The position numbers and the translations under genes are program-made. From Copromyces sp. CBS 386.78 (Eukaryota; Ascomycota; Sordariomycetes; Sordariales; Sordariaceae): DNA of 64,000 nucleotides. Under the pieces are notes generated by a model. It was given only the letters and a program-made list of their open reading frames with translations, was not told where the DNA came from and did no database searches. The stretch covers positions 79,225 to 143,224 of the forward strand of contig MU839198.1 in assembly GCA_030685235.1 (NCBI GenBank), read 5' to 3'. Each line of letters begins with the position of its first letter. Within the stretch, counting starts at the first letter, position 1. Of the stretch, positions 11,313-22,328 are shown one piece after another.

Positions 11313-12910
11313 ATGGGCTTTACCTCTCCTAGTACGCGCATAGCTTCACAACTGGAAAAGATCCGTCATATACAGCGAGAATATCGATATGCGATCAAAT
11401 ACTGTGGCATCCTAAGCGATGCATATGACGCTGATGTTTCCGATGGTGATATTTCGGACCATCAAGACGAGGATATGACCGACAATGATAACGACAACAT
11501 ATGCGACCATGTTGATAAAGACGATGACTGGTTGCGAACTAGGAAAGGCGATGATTCACTTAGTGACGGGCCAGACGTTTCTGGTGGTAGGCATTGGATG
11601 TCCGACTCCGAATCTGATGACGAATCTCGTACTTCCGATTCTGCTTCTGTGGGATCTGTTAGTGATTGCGGGGACAACGACATTGATGTAGAGGAGGATT
11701 GCATGTACAGCGACTACCTCGAAGAAATTCGGGAAGAATACATGTGAGCTGGACGAACCCTATCCTTCACCTCACGACGCCACTCAACACCGTGCACTTC
11801 TGATCCTTTTACAACCCATATCTAACCAAATAATGATTTTCCAGGACGTTGGCGAGCATCGATTTGCAAGAGTATGAGCCCCTGAGACATGAAAGGCGCG
11901 AAATTCGACTTCTCTTCATCATGCCGCGCGAGTTCAGACTCGTGACCGGGCGCGCGCTAGTCTCTTGCTTCACAGTTATCCAACAACTCGACAATTCCCA
12001 ACCATTTAGGGGGCTCTCTTACGTTTGGGGCGATGAGAAAGATACTCTACCCATCATACTGAATAACCGGGTGGTCCACGTGACTAGGAATCTCGCTACC
12101 GCTTTGAAGCACATTGAGCACGACCGTGTTCGGTGGGGTGTCCGCGTATTTTGGATTGATGCTATATGCATCAATCAGACAAACAACTCGGAGAAATCCC
12201 ATCAGGTCCAAATGATGGGAGATATTTACAGGCGAGCCACTCGCGTGTTTTCCTGGCTCGGTCGACCGACTCGTTCAACCCACTCATTACTCAGCTGGAT
12301 CCCCAAGTTGGTTCAAGATTTTGAACTGGCTTATGAAAGCAAGCATCCCGACGAAGACTTCAACTTGGACATTCACAACTTCAACTACCTGCCTGCAGAC
12401 CGCAGGGTTACAATTGCCATGCATCTACATCGTACGTTCATCGCCGAGAATGGCCGATATAAACATATACGACTCCTCAGAGAGTTCGCACGAATATGTT
12501 TCAACCAATACTGGAAACGCGTATGGATTTTGCAAGAGATGGCAAATTGCATGTCTGTCAGAACCTTCCTTGGCTGCCATTTCATCGCCCTGCGTTATAT
12601 CCACCAGTTCTCTTCTATTATCGAAAGTGCTCGCCATTATATGACAGAGTTGAGGTCCCGGAATAAACCGTTGGCTAACGGGCAGTCTCCATTACGGCTC
12701 TATCCGATGAAGTACGAGTTTATTTGGAAGGATGCCTTTTGGGCCCCGCTGCAGCCGAAGAAAGCAATGAGAAACCCTACGCGCACGCACCCTAAAACCT
12801 ACTGGCACGTAGTGTGGGGAAATGTCAGCCGTCATGTAAATTCTCGTGTTTTAGCGGTAAAACTTACTGTTTTCAATGGTCATTACCATTTGAATCACCC
12901 AGCCATATGA
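11313..12910 (+). CDS. HET-domain protein, 5' part, now running into an inserted element
   Basis: Two exons are supported: 11313-11743 and 11845-12910, joined through a split ATG codon by a 101-bp GTGAGC...CCAG intron. The first 144 residues are strongly acidic (SDGDISDHQDEDMTDNDNDN). The HET domain follows: LSYVWGDE, VTRNLATALKHI, VFWIDAICINQTN, and IYRRATRVFSWLG are all intact. From 12768 the frame enters a terminal-inverted-repeat element and picks up 47 foreign residues before the TGA at 12908. The rest of the gene lies beyond the element (13321-14342). HET proteins act in heterokaryon incompatibility. Whether the shortened product is made or active cannot be told from sequence. Confidence 0.8.
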
Positions 12911-13314
12911 CCCAGATAATGCTGTGACTACTCCAGCTTACTCAAATCTCGTGATGAACCCATGGTGTTTAGTGCAATCTGCTGCAAATTGACCGCTCTA
13001 TCTACTCTATCGCATCCCAGTCAAAATCGCTCTCGAGGGACGAGAGCTCAGACGATATCCCGCTATGAAAGAGGTAGTGTTTACGAGAATATGCAAATGC
13101 GCTGTGCAAATGCGCTGTGCAAATGCGCTGTGTACATAAAGGTGCAGGTTTGAAAGTGCGAAGATTAGTGCAATGTTTCAACGCATTGAAACATCGAAAT
13201 TTAGCAGGCAAAAACGGAGTTTACGATGTCAGGTGTCATCCAGCTGCAGGGCCCACTTTCTGGTGGGGACTACGTGCCAGTAGGTTTTGGGGTGCGTGCG
13301 CGTAGGGTTTCTCA
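12768..13314. mobile_element. 547-bp non-autonomous TIR element (MITE-like) inside the HET gene
   Basis: The ends are 46-bp inverted repeats with a single mismatch, beginning TGAGAAACCCTACGCGCACG. The flanks carry the same 6 bp, AAGCAA (12762-12767 and 13315-13320), the target duplication. Inside are three tandem copies of a 13-bp unit (13094-13132) and a 9-bp-arm palindrome with a 4-nt loop (13173-13194). No transposase frame is present, so it must move in trans. Removing the element and one AAGCAA joins the two halves of the HET gene in frame. The 6-bp duplication does not point clearly to one superfamily. Confidence 0.88.
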
Positions 13315-13320
13315 AAGCAA

Positions 13321-14342
13321 TTAATCTTGTTGCCACGCTACCTAAAGGGAAAAGGTTGTCGGTTTTGCTTAGCAAGACAATAGCTCATCTTTCCGGGGGT
13401 TTGCATTCTGAGCAATCCAACTTCCAGTCATCGAGGCCCGAAGATATGGTTTTCGCATTACTGGGCCTTGCTGACGATGTGCTGGATCTGGAACTCGTCC
13501 CTGATTACTCAAAAGGTGTTAGGGATGTCTACATCGAAACCGCCTCGTCTATCCTACGACGGTGCGAATATCTCCAAGTTCTTTCATATTGCCAATTGCC
13601 GAGGCGTATTGGAGGTCTGCCTAGCTGGGTACCAGACTGGTCGATGATCTTGCCGGCTTGGCCGCTCTGTGACCTCTGTGATCATTTGGGTTGGCTAGCT
13701 TGTCTGGACCAGACGAGTCAAATCACTAACATGGATGGTACAGACCTGACCATTTCTGGTGTATTTGTCGACACCGTACAATCCGCGCTTCAATATCAGT
13801 ACCAGCATGAAGATCCGTCTGGCGCCGACATGGCCGAACAGCTGCATAGGTTCATAACATCCGCATTGGACTTCATCCACCAGCAAACTGAGGGCGGCAC
13901 GAGCCAGCGCTACGCAGATGGAGAACGTGCTTTTGAAGTCCTATATCATGTGTCTCTATATCCTGCGACAGCGCCACCAGCGAAGCATGACAGCGAGTTC
14001 CAGCAATTTGTACAAGATTGTCAGGCTTTAGCGAGATGGAAGTATACAAGCGACTGTCCAGATCATATATACTCGCTCCTGCATCGTTTGGAAAATGGTT
14101 GGCTCTGGGGACGGAGAGTATTTGCTACAGCAAGGGGGTCCATTGGCCTAGGTCCTGAATACGTACAAGAAGGAGGCGTGGTCGTTATCTTACACGGGGG
14201 CAAGATTCCGTTCTTACTGCGTCCGGTCAAGGACGGAAGACAAGGACACTATGAGCTCATGGGGGAAACGTACATGTATGGTATGATGGAGGGCCAGTTT
14301 ATGAGGACGAATCCACCGACGCAAGAGTTCACTCTTGTTTGA
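13321..14342 (+). pseudogene. HET-domain gene, severed C-terminal part
   Basis: This frame is the downstream remainder of the HET gene at 11313. It starts directly after the target duplication and is open to the TGA at 14340. It carries the usual post-HET-domain block (RPEDMVFALLGLADD, then VPDYSKGVRDVYIETASSIL and GLPSWVPDWS) found in long HET proteins. The pre-insertion gene would encode about 791 residues. Apart from the insertion neither half shows a frameshift or stop, which suggests the insertion is fairly recent. The half now lacks its own plausible start and promoter. Confidence 0.8.
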
Positions 14343-14688
14343 GGGACGGAGGTGTCAGGATTGACTACCTCTAGATGGGTATGGGGGACAGATCTTGTTG
14401 CAGGTTTGCAAGTTGTCATTGTTACATATGGAATGTCTTGAGGTTGGGTCAGTTGCAACCGGGCCTGGAAAACAGGTTCGACGTGGTGGATTAAACTGTT
14501 ATTAGAAACTGGATGTACTCAAATATGCCTTCAACCGCTGATGGTCGAGAGCACTACCCACCGCTCCCTCCATATATCTAGATTCTTCTTCTCCTTATCG
14601 AACCTTTTCAATACACATTTTGCCTTGCACCTATGCCAACCGTGCAAGAACCATAACACTTCGCCGCGGTGCGGTGGAAGCGCCATAG
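14343..14688. other. 3' spacer between convergent HET and NACHT genes
   Basis: No gene is supported. The NACHT gene on the minus strand would normally extend into this space, but no continuation of its protein is visible. Confidence 0.4.
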
Positions 14689-17600
14689 CTAGTGCGGCAC
14701 GTGATAGCTCATCTCCAACACAATCGCTTTATCTGCGCCTTTCAACCCTTCAATTTCCGGCCAATTAAGTCTACGGCTTGAGACAATCCACTTGACTCGA
14801 GATCCAGATGATGATTGCTGAGCAATTAAGTCAAGAAGTTGTGACCGATCTTCAATAGAGGTACACTCATCAAGTGCGTCAATGATTAGGTAGGTCGTTC
14901 GGAGGCTTGGGTCTTGTAGGATGTTGGTGAAGATTTTTGATAGGGCGTACCACGCATTTGCATCTACGAAGAGGTTTTCGCCTGTACGGTCATACTCCTT
15001 CCGCACGTGTGAGAGGACAGATGGCTGCTGCTCGATAAGCAGGTAGATCAGGCCGCGCAATACGGCGGCTGCATTGTTGATGCGAGAGTCGGTAGCTTGG
15101 CAGAAGAAGTAGGCCACATTGTAGTGGCGCACGTTGGTAGTATTGCCTTGATCCAGCTTATTGATGATGCCGCACAGCAACATAGTCTTCCCTTGGCCGG
15201 GCTTGCCCCTAATCCAGAGCAGTCGGTGCTGTAGGACGTTACGCCATTGTACAAACTCAACGGTATTAAAGACCCAACCATACGAGTCCTGCAAAATGCC
15301 TTTGGTCCGTTCGATGCGGACTTTATCATCGCGAGGATCGGTAAGGCGTAAGTGCTTCAGGCATTGCTGGTCCTTCTTTGACATTGTATAGCTAACGAGC
15401 TGCTCGAGATGAGACGTCACTTGTTGAGGAGTGTATGTCTGGGTGTCGTCTCGGAAGTACTTTTCGGCGTCTTGGATAGCCCCCAAATCAGCTTTCCAGT
15501 CATCAAGCGTGATCATATCCCGCAGAAAGACTAAGCCGCGGTTGCGATAATAAGCACAAACACTCTTAATCTGATAAGAGAGGAGCGCTTTGTAGAGGTC
15601 AACAATTCGGTTCTCCAATTCGCCTCTCATTCCATCGAGTTCGCTGATGTTGTTGGTGTGATCCCTGAGAAAGCTTAAGGTAGTCGACAAATTCCAATAC
15701 CAGTCTATTTTCTTAATAACGTAGTCGATTCCTTTGCGGTTGGCTTCGGTCGCTTCTGTAGGATTGAGAAACATCTACAGAGATTAGCATGTGAAGTATT
15801 ATATCACGCTCTAAATAGACATACCTCTAAAACGATACAAATGCCGGTCCAAGCGAGCGCGGCTTGGGGCACGGCCTGGATTGCCGCACTTATAGTGTTC
15901 TTTGCAGATAGAACAACATCTACAAGTACGGTCACGCCAAGGCTCTCTTTCACGTTGACCTCCCTCTCAGTCTTGGCTAGGCCAGCATTGATAAGCTGGG
16001 TCATTTGGCGGCGCCTGTTCAAGGTGTTTTGGGCGATGGTGTTCGGCTGGGACTCGGGCACCGTTGAGCCGGGGCCATCCTGTAGCTGTCGGGACAGTAT
16101 CTTCTCATATGCGTCCACCAATTTGACTTCTTCTTGTTTAAGCTCATCATAGGCACGCTCCCAGAGTCGTAAAGGTAAGCTGGTAGTGGTGTCATCCGCG
16201 CCGGCAGACGTCTCATCCGTATCGCCACCCCTGGAAGTATCCGAGGGACGGTTGGGTTTGTTTGAACCAGGTTGGTCCACATCATCAGCGTCTTCCCCGG
16301 CAGACCTTGGCAACGAGAACAGAGAAAAACGCTCCAAATGTCTTGCAATATGGCTGTTCAGCTCTCTCACGGCCGTGAAGATTGCAAGACAAATGGGACA
16401 GCATCTGGTCACGGACTGTGAGGTGGATTCACTGCCATACATGAGCAGTGCTGTTCTGACGTCGTCGCTGCAACTGGCATATTCGGACGCCAGATGCATT
16501 TTGTAGTCTTCTAGACGGGGGAAAACAGTGGAGTGCTCTGGGCAGCGCGTAACTCGGCGGTGAGTTGATTCTTCATACTGGATCCAGTCTTCGATGCTGT
16601 CGTATAGCTGATCTGGATTTCTGCAGTCTTCGTAGGTGCACACGTATAGTCGCATGTCATGTATGAGGTGGGCTCTGTTGGTGATAGTTTAGAATATAGT
16701 TCTTAAATTATTGTCCGGGACACACGCTTACCTCCATGCCCTCTCAGACAAAAGTGCGCTTGAGCAAATTGTAAAATAATAAGGGCACTCGAAGAATTTG
16801 CCGTCGGACAGATGGTTAGGTGATTCGGGGAAGCCTAATTTCTCTTTGCCTAGCTGCCAATCCGAAGCAGCGTACTCGGAAACTGAAGCATTAGTCGCTT
16901 GGGTGTTCCAGGAAGACGACTGGGGAATATTCAGGCGACTCGCGGTTGTTATCGACTGTGCCACGGCGATCACGGGGTTTGGAGTGTCGTTGGTTGGGGA
17001 TCGTACCGCTGCTGCTGCTGTTGGAAGCAGAGTCTCCGAGTTTCTCTCGCCTTCAACTTGCTGTATCGCCGTTTCCGTATGTCGGTGGAGCTTGTCGCGA
17101 TGGTTTTTCCAGTACGCAAATTGCCGTCTGCGGCGCGTGTTTGCCCACGCTATGCGGTGAATTAGAAATGATTCGGCGCCTGTCGAGCGCTCATGTTTGT
17201 ATTGCGAGAGAACTGTCTAGATTGGTTCCCATATCTGCTCTGACTGGTTATCGTCGGGATAGTCGGAGCTTGGCTCTGTGATCGGGTGATCTGCTCGGGC
17301 TTTCGATTTACGGAACTCCAGAAACAGGGAACTGACGTAGTCGTAGTCAAATTCCTTGAAAACATCAAGGAGGTCCACTCCAGTCTCTGGATCAAGGAGT
17401 CGATAACGGAGCACCTTTGGCGATGTGATTCTGGACGATGGATTGCGGATCCAGACCGCGAGCTTGAAGAGTCGATCAATCGGATCTCTAACTCCTTCCA
17501 CGAGTAGGTCCATGTCCGAGCCGTCTTGGGATGCAAAACTTTCGTCGAGGCCATCTGATTCATCAGTCGCATTTATCGAATCTTCTAGGCCCCCTTCTGG

Positions 17601-17974
17601 GGAGGTTGTAGATGCGCCGTTCACGTACTCGAGCACTGGTGTCAGGTTGGGAGGTCAGCTAGTCGATTTTAGTCACGTCAAACTGGGAAGAAGCGACCTT
17701 CTGTAAGAGCGTCGTTAAGACTGGCGATAAACCTTAATATCACAAAACGGATGCTCTCTGCATCCCTGACGCGATAGTCCAAAGATGCATGGCCCTGGAC
17801 GAAGAGACCAAGGTTGACGGCCCAAAGTTTGAAACGATCTGCCTCAGTCGCCAACTCTGTTGCTGGCCATTTATCTCCTCCTGTGTGTTCAGAAGTCTGG
17901 TTGAGAGCTTTGATCTTCTCAAAAAGAGCTACCGTACGAGAACCGGCATCGGTAAGTGTCTCCATGTCTGTCAA
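14689..17974 (-). pseudogene. C2H2-finger / NACHT_N / NACHT NLR-like gene with one in-frame TAG
   Basis: Four exons on the minus strand, 17974-17698, 17635-16732, 16674-15825 and 15774-14689, sum to 1039 codons with continuous phase. One TAG interrupts codon 232 (17219-17217). Exon 1 has the FKLWAVNLGLF...GHASLDYR start typical of fungal zinc-finger NLR-like proteins. Exon 3 has C/H-rich finger-like segments (CPEHSTVF; CCPICLAIF...HIARH) and then the NACHT_N signature LWERAYDELKQEE...LVDAYEKIL. Exon 4 carries the NACHT NTPase: Walker A GKPGQGKT and Walker B LIIDALDEC. The frame stops soon after, with no WD, ankyrin or TPR repeats, so the sensor end is missing. The intron 1 donor (GTCGCT) is weak, so that junction is tentative. 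Such STAND proteins trigger cell death in non-self recognition. Confidence 0.75.
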
Positions 17975-18226
17975 TATGCTTCCAGTCGTGGGCGTTTGTG
18001 GTGAGAATGAAGAAATCGACTATTAGCTGACTTTAATTGGGCATCCATTCTACTCCTCAGGCACGTCACATACCTCGTCCGCCTAATCGGAACGCAACCC
18101 CTCACCAGTAAATCTCTACCCCGCTTAAGGCTTTCATTCCCAAGGAAACTCCGAGTCGACAGTTAAATCTTTTTTCATCCCCAACACAGCAATACTCCTT
18201 CGACACATCATTCCTCCCGCGTTCTA

Positions 18227-19929
18227 ATGTCTGGGTTTGAAGTTGTAGGGGTCGTCCTTGGGGCACTCCCCATTCTTATTTCGGCAATTGAAGGGTAGCA
18301 GAAGGGGAAAGCAAAAGTAACCATCCTCTTCAGGAAGCGCCGCTACGTCGAGAAGCTAGCACTCGCCCTGTACACACATGAACGAAGCCTTTCCGAAACA
18401 GTTAAATCAATACTTATTGGAAGTGGGTGTAAAGACCTATTGCGGCTGGAGGATGACCCGGTCGGATACCTGGAAGATGCTGCTATTCGGGACCAAGTCC
18501 TAAACTATCTAGGAGAGGAAGATTTTGACGCAGTTAGTAGGCTGATCCTGTACAGTTGTGAGACTGTCAAGAGGGTGGCTATGAGGATTGCAGGCCTCGT
18601 ACCTACTATTTAGGTGCGGCTCTCAATATGTTCTGGTGTGACGGTAGCTAATATCAGCGCTAGGGCCCCAGTGATGATCTGATCTGCATCATCAAAGAGA
18701 ACCAGGATGTAAAGCGCAAGCAACTGGACTTAAAATCAAGAGTCAAGCTTGTATTCGGAGCCGAAGAACTCTTAGAGATTATAGAAGAGCTAGACCGGAC
18801 TATCAACTCCCTCTCCAGGCTTATATATCAAATATCGTCGAATCGACAAGCGCTTGGGCTTCGAACGTCCAAAAGCGCCCTTAGGATCGCCAAGTCCCTT
18901 CGTCGAGCTCATGAATCTGCCTCCAATCTTTATTCCGCCATCTTCCACGCCTGGAGAGGTGAATGTCACGAAGGACATGAGACCAGGCTATTTTTGGAGG
19001 ACCGAATTCCGGACAGCAAGAGCTGCAGATCGGTTAACACGTCCCTTGCTTTTCCACTGGTATTTTCGACAATCCCCTCGGAAAAGAAGAGAGTCTGGCA
19101 CGAAATAGTCGTTAAGGTACTCTATAATGAAGAGGATGGTTTAAATACTTCCTACAGCGTGATATTTACCATCACTAGGGCTAAGCCTCCTAGGCCCTAG
19201 ATCGACCCGGTGGACAATATTTGTGCTGTAATCAACACAGCCAGCCATATAGCTTTTATTCTCACCAAACAACACAAAATCGGAAGGATAATAGCGGGTG
19301 GCCCTAGGCTAGCCATCTCCGCCCCGTCCACAAAGAGATCCCTGAAGGAGCTTTTCTCCATCCAACCGCACAGGCGACGTGGTGCTGTTACTATACCTTT
19401 AAAGTTCCGGATGCTCCTCGCATTCCGACTTGCATCAAATCTCCTCCAACTGTTGCAAACACACTGGCTTCCCAACGCGTGGTCACACGGAATGGTTTTC
19501 TTCCCCGTCACGGCAGCAGCACATCAAGGAAGTAACCCCGATATTGACTTCAGCCGGCCATTTATATCTACGCCATTCACTAAATGCATCGCCCAGCTAC
19601 AACCCCAACCGAAATCGGAACCCCGGGAAGCTCTCCTAGAGCTAGGCATTCTGCTCCTCGAGATTTGGCATGAAGAGACCTTAGAGACTCATTTCTCATT
19701 AGGAAAGACTCCTACCGGATACTACGAACGTCTACCGCGAGCGATAGAGTGGCTGGATGAGATGAGCAACCCGCCACTGAAGTTATACGGAAAGGCCGCC
19801 TCTCATTGCATCACGGGTATGATCGGGGGTGAGGGGCGGCTTGGGTGCTGGGATGATAATGACTTCTGGAACGCTGTTTGTGGGGATATCATCGAGCCAT
19901 TACGTGAAAATTGTAAGATGTGGCGATGA
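18227..19929 (+). pseudogene. DUF7580-type gene with two in-frame TAG codons
   Basis: Exons 18227-18598 and 18664-19929 join in phase 0 (GTACCT donor, CTAG acceptor, GCTAAT branch-like site) into 546 codons. TAG codons interrupt positions 24 (18296-18298) and 303 (19198-19200); the frame is otherwise continuous. The N-terminus (MSGFEVVGVVLGALPILISA) is a hydrophobic start common in these fungal proteins. The middle is a helical Lys/Glu/Leu-rich stretch (EELLEIIEELDRTINSL). The C-terminus has the block I recognise from DUF7580 proteins: FRMLLAFRLASNLLQLLQTHWL, FSRPFIS and LLELGILLLEIWHEETLE. The biochemical role of this family is unknown to me. It lies among HET and NACHT genes, which often share genomic neighbourhoods. 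Confidence 0.65.
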
Positions 19930-20439
19930 TCATGTTACTCTGTTGGAGATAACTGGACGGACTGCAGCATGTATGTACGGAGCTAGGTCGAAGAACGAGT
20001 TGGAGCATTTATGAACAATCCATACAACTGTGAATGCCCCATGGAGACTCAGAGAACAACAGCTCCGATGCTCGTTAAATCATCGGCTCACATACATCCA
20101 TCACGAAACGGTCCTAGAAAAGACAGACGCAAACAACGCAACGGCTACAACAATGATAGAACATATTCGACGGCTGCTAAGAGAACTGGGGAAGGGGGAC
20201 TCGCATACACCGCACTGCTGTCACGGCGCACCAGCATTGAGCCACTTCACCAATGGGCCATGTTTCCGCAAAAGGAATCCAAGTAACCGAAGCTGGCGAT
20301 TCGGTCGCTCAAAGTGGCTTATATAGTTGCATGCCCAAGGTGACCAAGCTTGGCAGATGCTTCAACCGTCACAACTGCACTGCTATCTCTCTTTCCTTCC
20401 TCGTCTAGCCCATTTTCCTTTATTTTCCTCCTGTTCTCC

Positions 20440-20458
20440 TAGGTAGGTAGGTAGGTAG
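20440..20458. repeat. (TAGG)n microsatellite
   Basis: About 4.75 perfect copies of TAGG in otherwise ordinary intergenic DNA. Confidence 0.85.
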
Positions 20459-20884
20459 ACGTATTTTCCTTCTCACCTTGCCCATCATCTCAGTCTCTCC
20501 TCGTTCTTTTTATATTTGCTAGGTAAGGTAGTTTAGAAAAAAAAAAAAAAAAAGAAAAAAAAATCTCATCGCACCATCTCCGTTCCATAGAGGTATTTCG
20601 TGAATTTGTCTTACAGTCATTGATGAAAAACAAAAAAGCGGTACCACATCCAATTTTGCCATCACCGATTCAATCGTCACCCAACAATAGCAACCACAAC
20701 TACAATAATACCGACAACTACAACAACTCCTTTTATAAGTCAACGCATGCCGGGAAACAAACACATACGACCATAGACGCCGAGATAACGCTAACAGATC
20801 ACGCTCGCTATCCTCCACTCCAACATCACCCAAACTGTCACTTTTCTGCTCTTCATTCACCAGTATCCCTGACGCGTTATTTTG

Positions 20885-20916
<32 letters not shown>

Positions 20917-20934
20917 AAGAAAGAAAAAAAAAAA
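20885..20934. repeat. 50-bp A-rich tract
   Basis: Nearly pure A with three interspersed G residues, immediately 3' of the stop codon of the minus-strand F-box-like gene. Confidence 0.85.
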
Positions 20935-20945
20935 GACAATTCAGA

Positions 20946-22328
20946 TTATTCCTCAGCAATACTTTCGTCGGCGTCATCTTCGGACACGAAATCCGAGTCT
21001 GAATCCGAGTACTCAGGCTCATTAGGATCATAATCCCACGTCGAGGCCGGCAAGTATCTCACAAAAGCATCAAAACTCGGGCGTGGTTCTGGTTCCATAC
21101 ATGTATCATCCAACACGCCACCGCCAGAACAACCCTCCCGTAGCTTCCTCCATGTCCTCCACTTCACTACCCACTCCTTCCAGACTTTCAAGGCCGCTGC
21201 GACCTCCGGTGTCAAGGTGCGGGGCGGTTTTGGGGGTTCGGGCCGTTCCAGAAAAGAAAGCAACAAGTCGTCTATGCCAAACCGAGGTCTTGGCTCCCCG
21301 TCGACATAAAAAGTAATGTCATCAAGGATGCTCTCATACAGCATCAGACCGAGGCCTCGTGACAGCCAGCCGCCAAAGTCAAGTAAGGCCCAGAGCGTAT
21401 TAGCAAGGTACAAGCCATAGCGGTCGGCGTGACCAAGGGTGTCACGGCCCGTGTGGATATGCATGCCTCTAACGGTTCGTAGGTCGGTCGGGCCTGTCCA
21501 TGTGTATTGAGCAAAATTGTCGTCGTTAGGCGGCGGCCCTGGGAAAATCTCCTCTTCCCCCTCGGCTCCGTAAGGCAGGTCCTCGTTGTGGGCAATCAAG
21601 AACCGTTGTGCACCACAGTTTGCTCGCTCCCATCTTTCCTCGTCCCTTTCCGTTTCCTCCTTGGATGTTACGCTGATGATGAGATGTCGGAGGGAGTATC
21701 TGGGAGGGCTTCTGCTTCTTGAAGAAAGAAGACTGCCGCGATTTTTTCTTTGATAAGCGGGAGAGCAAAGGCCCCGAGGACCCAAGGCCAAAAAGGATAC
21801 TAACAGGCGGTAAAAGTTCCATGAGCCGGGAGGAGGATTGGGGTAGTACTTGTCGTTTGCATTAAAGTCGGACGATATACCGTGGTAACGGCGTAAGAAC
21901 TCCCCCTGTCTTCCTACTGTTTCGACCTCGTCGTCGATGTCCTCTACGTCCATTATGCGGAATGATGCCTGGAGAGTGTCGAGGTTGAACTGGCTTGGGA
22001 GTGGACAACACACCCAGGTTGGGAAAAGGCCGCATTTGGGGATAAAGACGATGTCGATCTCATAGGGGTGGGATTTTTGGGCAGCAGTAGGTGAATGTAG
22101 TAGATACTGGACCTCATCGCGTAGGATCCGGCATGTTAAAAGGAGTGGTAGAGCGGGTGGTTGAGGTGATGTGGCTGGTATCCAAATGTCCCAGTCATCG
22201 CGGAGCCGGATACGAGGAGGATCTTGGTAAAATAGGTCGAGGTGATTATAGAGTGTTGCTGTTGGTGCCCAAATCACAGAGGCTAGGATTTTGTAGCGGA
22301 GTTCGGATGGGAGGGTGATTAACGACAT
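20946..22328 (-). CDS. F-box-like hypothetical protein, 460 residues
   Basis: A single open exon with no internal lesions. The N-terminus MSLITLPSELRYKILASVIW resembles the LPxELxxxIL start of fungal F-box and related proteins, which tether substrates to SCF ubiquitin ligases. Only this helix is recognisable, so the F-box call is weak. The following LLLTCRILRDEVQYLL stretch also occurs in fungal proteins of this type. The middle is Pro- and Arg-rich and the last 25 residues are strongly acidic (SDSDSDFVSEDDADE). No membrane span or signal peptide is seen. Codon usage is like that of the euchromatic neighbours. Confidence 0.75.
   Translation of the reverse strand: MSLITLPSELRYKILASVIWAPTATLYNHLDLFYQDPPRIRLRDDWDIWIPATSPQPPALPLLLTCRILRDEVQYLLHSPTAAQKSHPYEIDIVFIPKCGLFPTWVCCPLPSQFNLDTLQASFRIMDVEDIDDEVETVGRQGEFLRRYHGISSDFNANDKYYPNPPPGSWNFYRLLVSFLALGPRGLCSPAYQRKNRGSLLSSRSRSPPRYSLRHLIISVTSKEETERDEERWERANCGAQRFLIAHNEDLPYGAEGEEEIFPGPPPNDDNFAQYTWTGPTDLRTVRGMHIHTGRDTLGHADRYGLYLANTLWALLDFGGWLSRGLGLMLYESILDDITFYVDGEPRPRFGIDDLLLSFLERPEPPKPPRTLTPEVAAALKVWKEWVVKWRTWRKLREGCSGGGVLDDTCMEPEPRPSFDAFVRYLPASTWDYDPNEPEYSDSDSDFVSEDDADESIAEE

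Larger units (their letters stand above)
19930..20945. other. intergenic with simple repeats
   Basis: No gene is supported. It contains a (TAGG)n run at 20440-20458 and two A-rich tracts at 20537-20563 and 20885-20934. The second tract ends about 10 bp before the stop of the minus-strand gene, so on that gene's strand it is a T-rich tract at the very start of the 3' UTR. Open frames across the A-runs encode polylysine and are artefacts. Confidence 0.5.

Noticed and set aside
13094..13132. Possible CRISPR-like array from the 13-bp tandem units
   Set aside because: Units are contiguous without spacers, in a eukaryotic transposon; they are a simple tandem repeat.
18296..19200. Programmed read-through of amber codons as an alternative to pseudogenes
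   Set aside because: No read-through context or conserved downstream signal is evident, and the same lesion type occurs in neighbouring genes; point mutation is the simpler explanation.
20620..21033. Plus-strand frame across the A-rich tracts
   Set aside because: It contains a polylysine run made by poly(A) and overlaps the F-box-like gene on the other strand.
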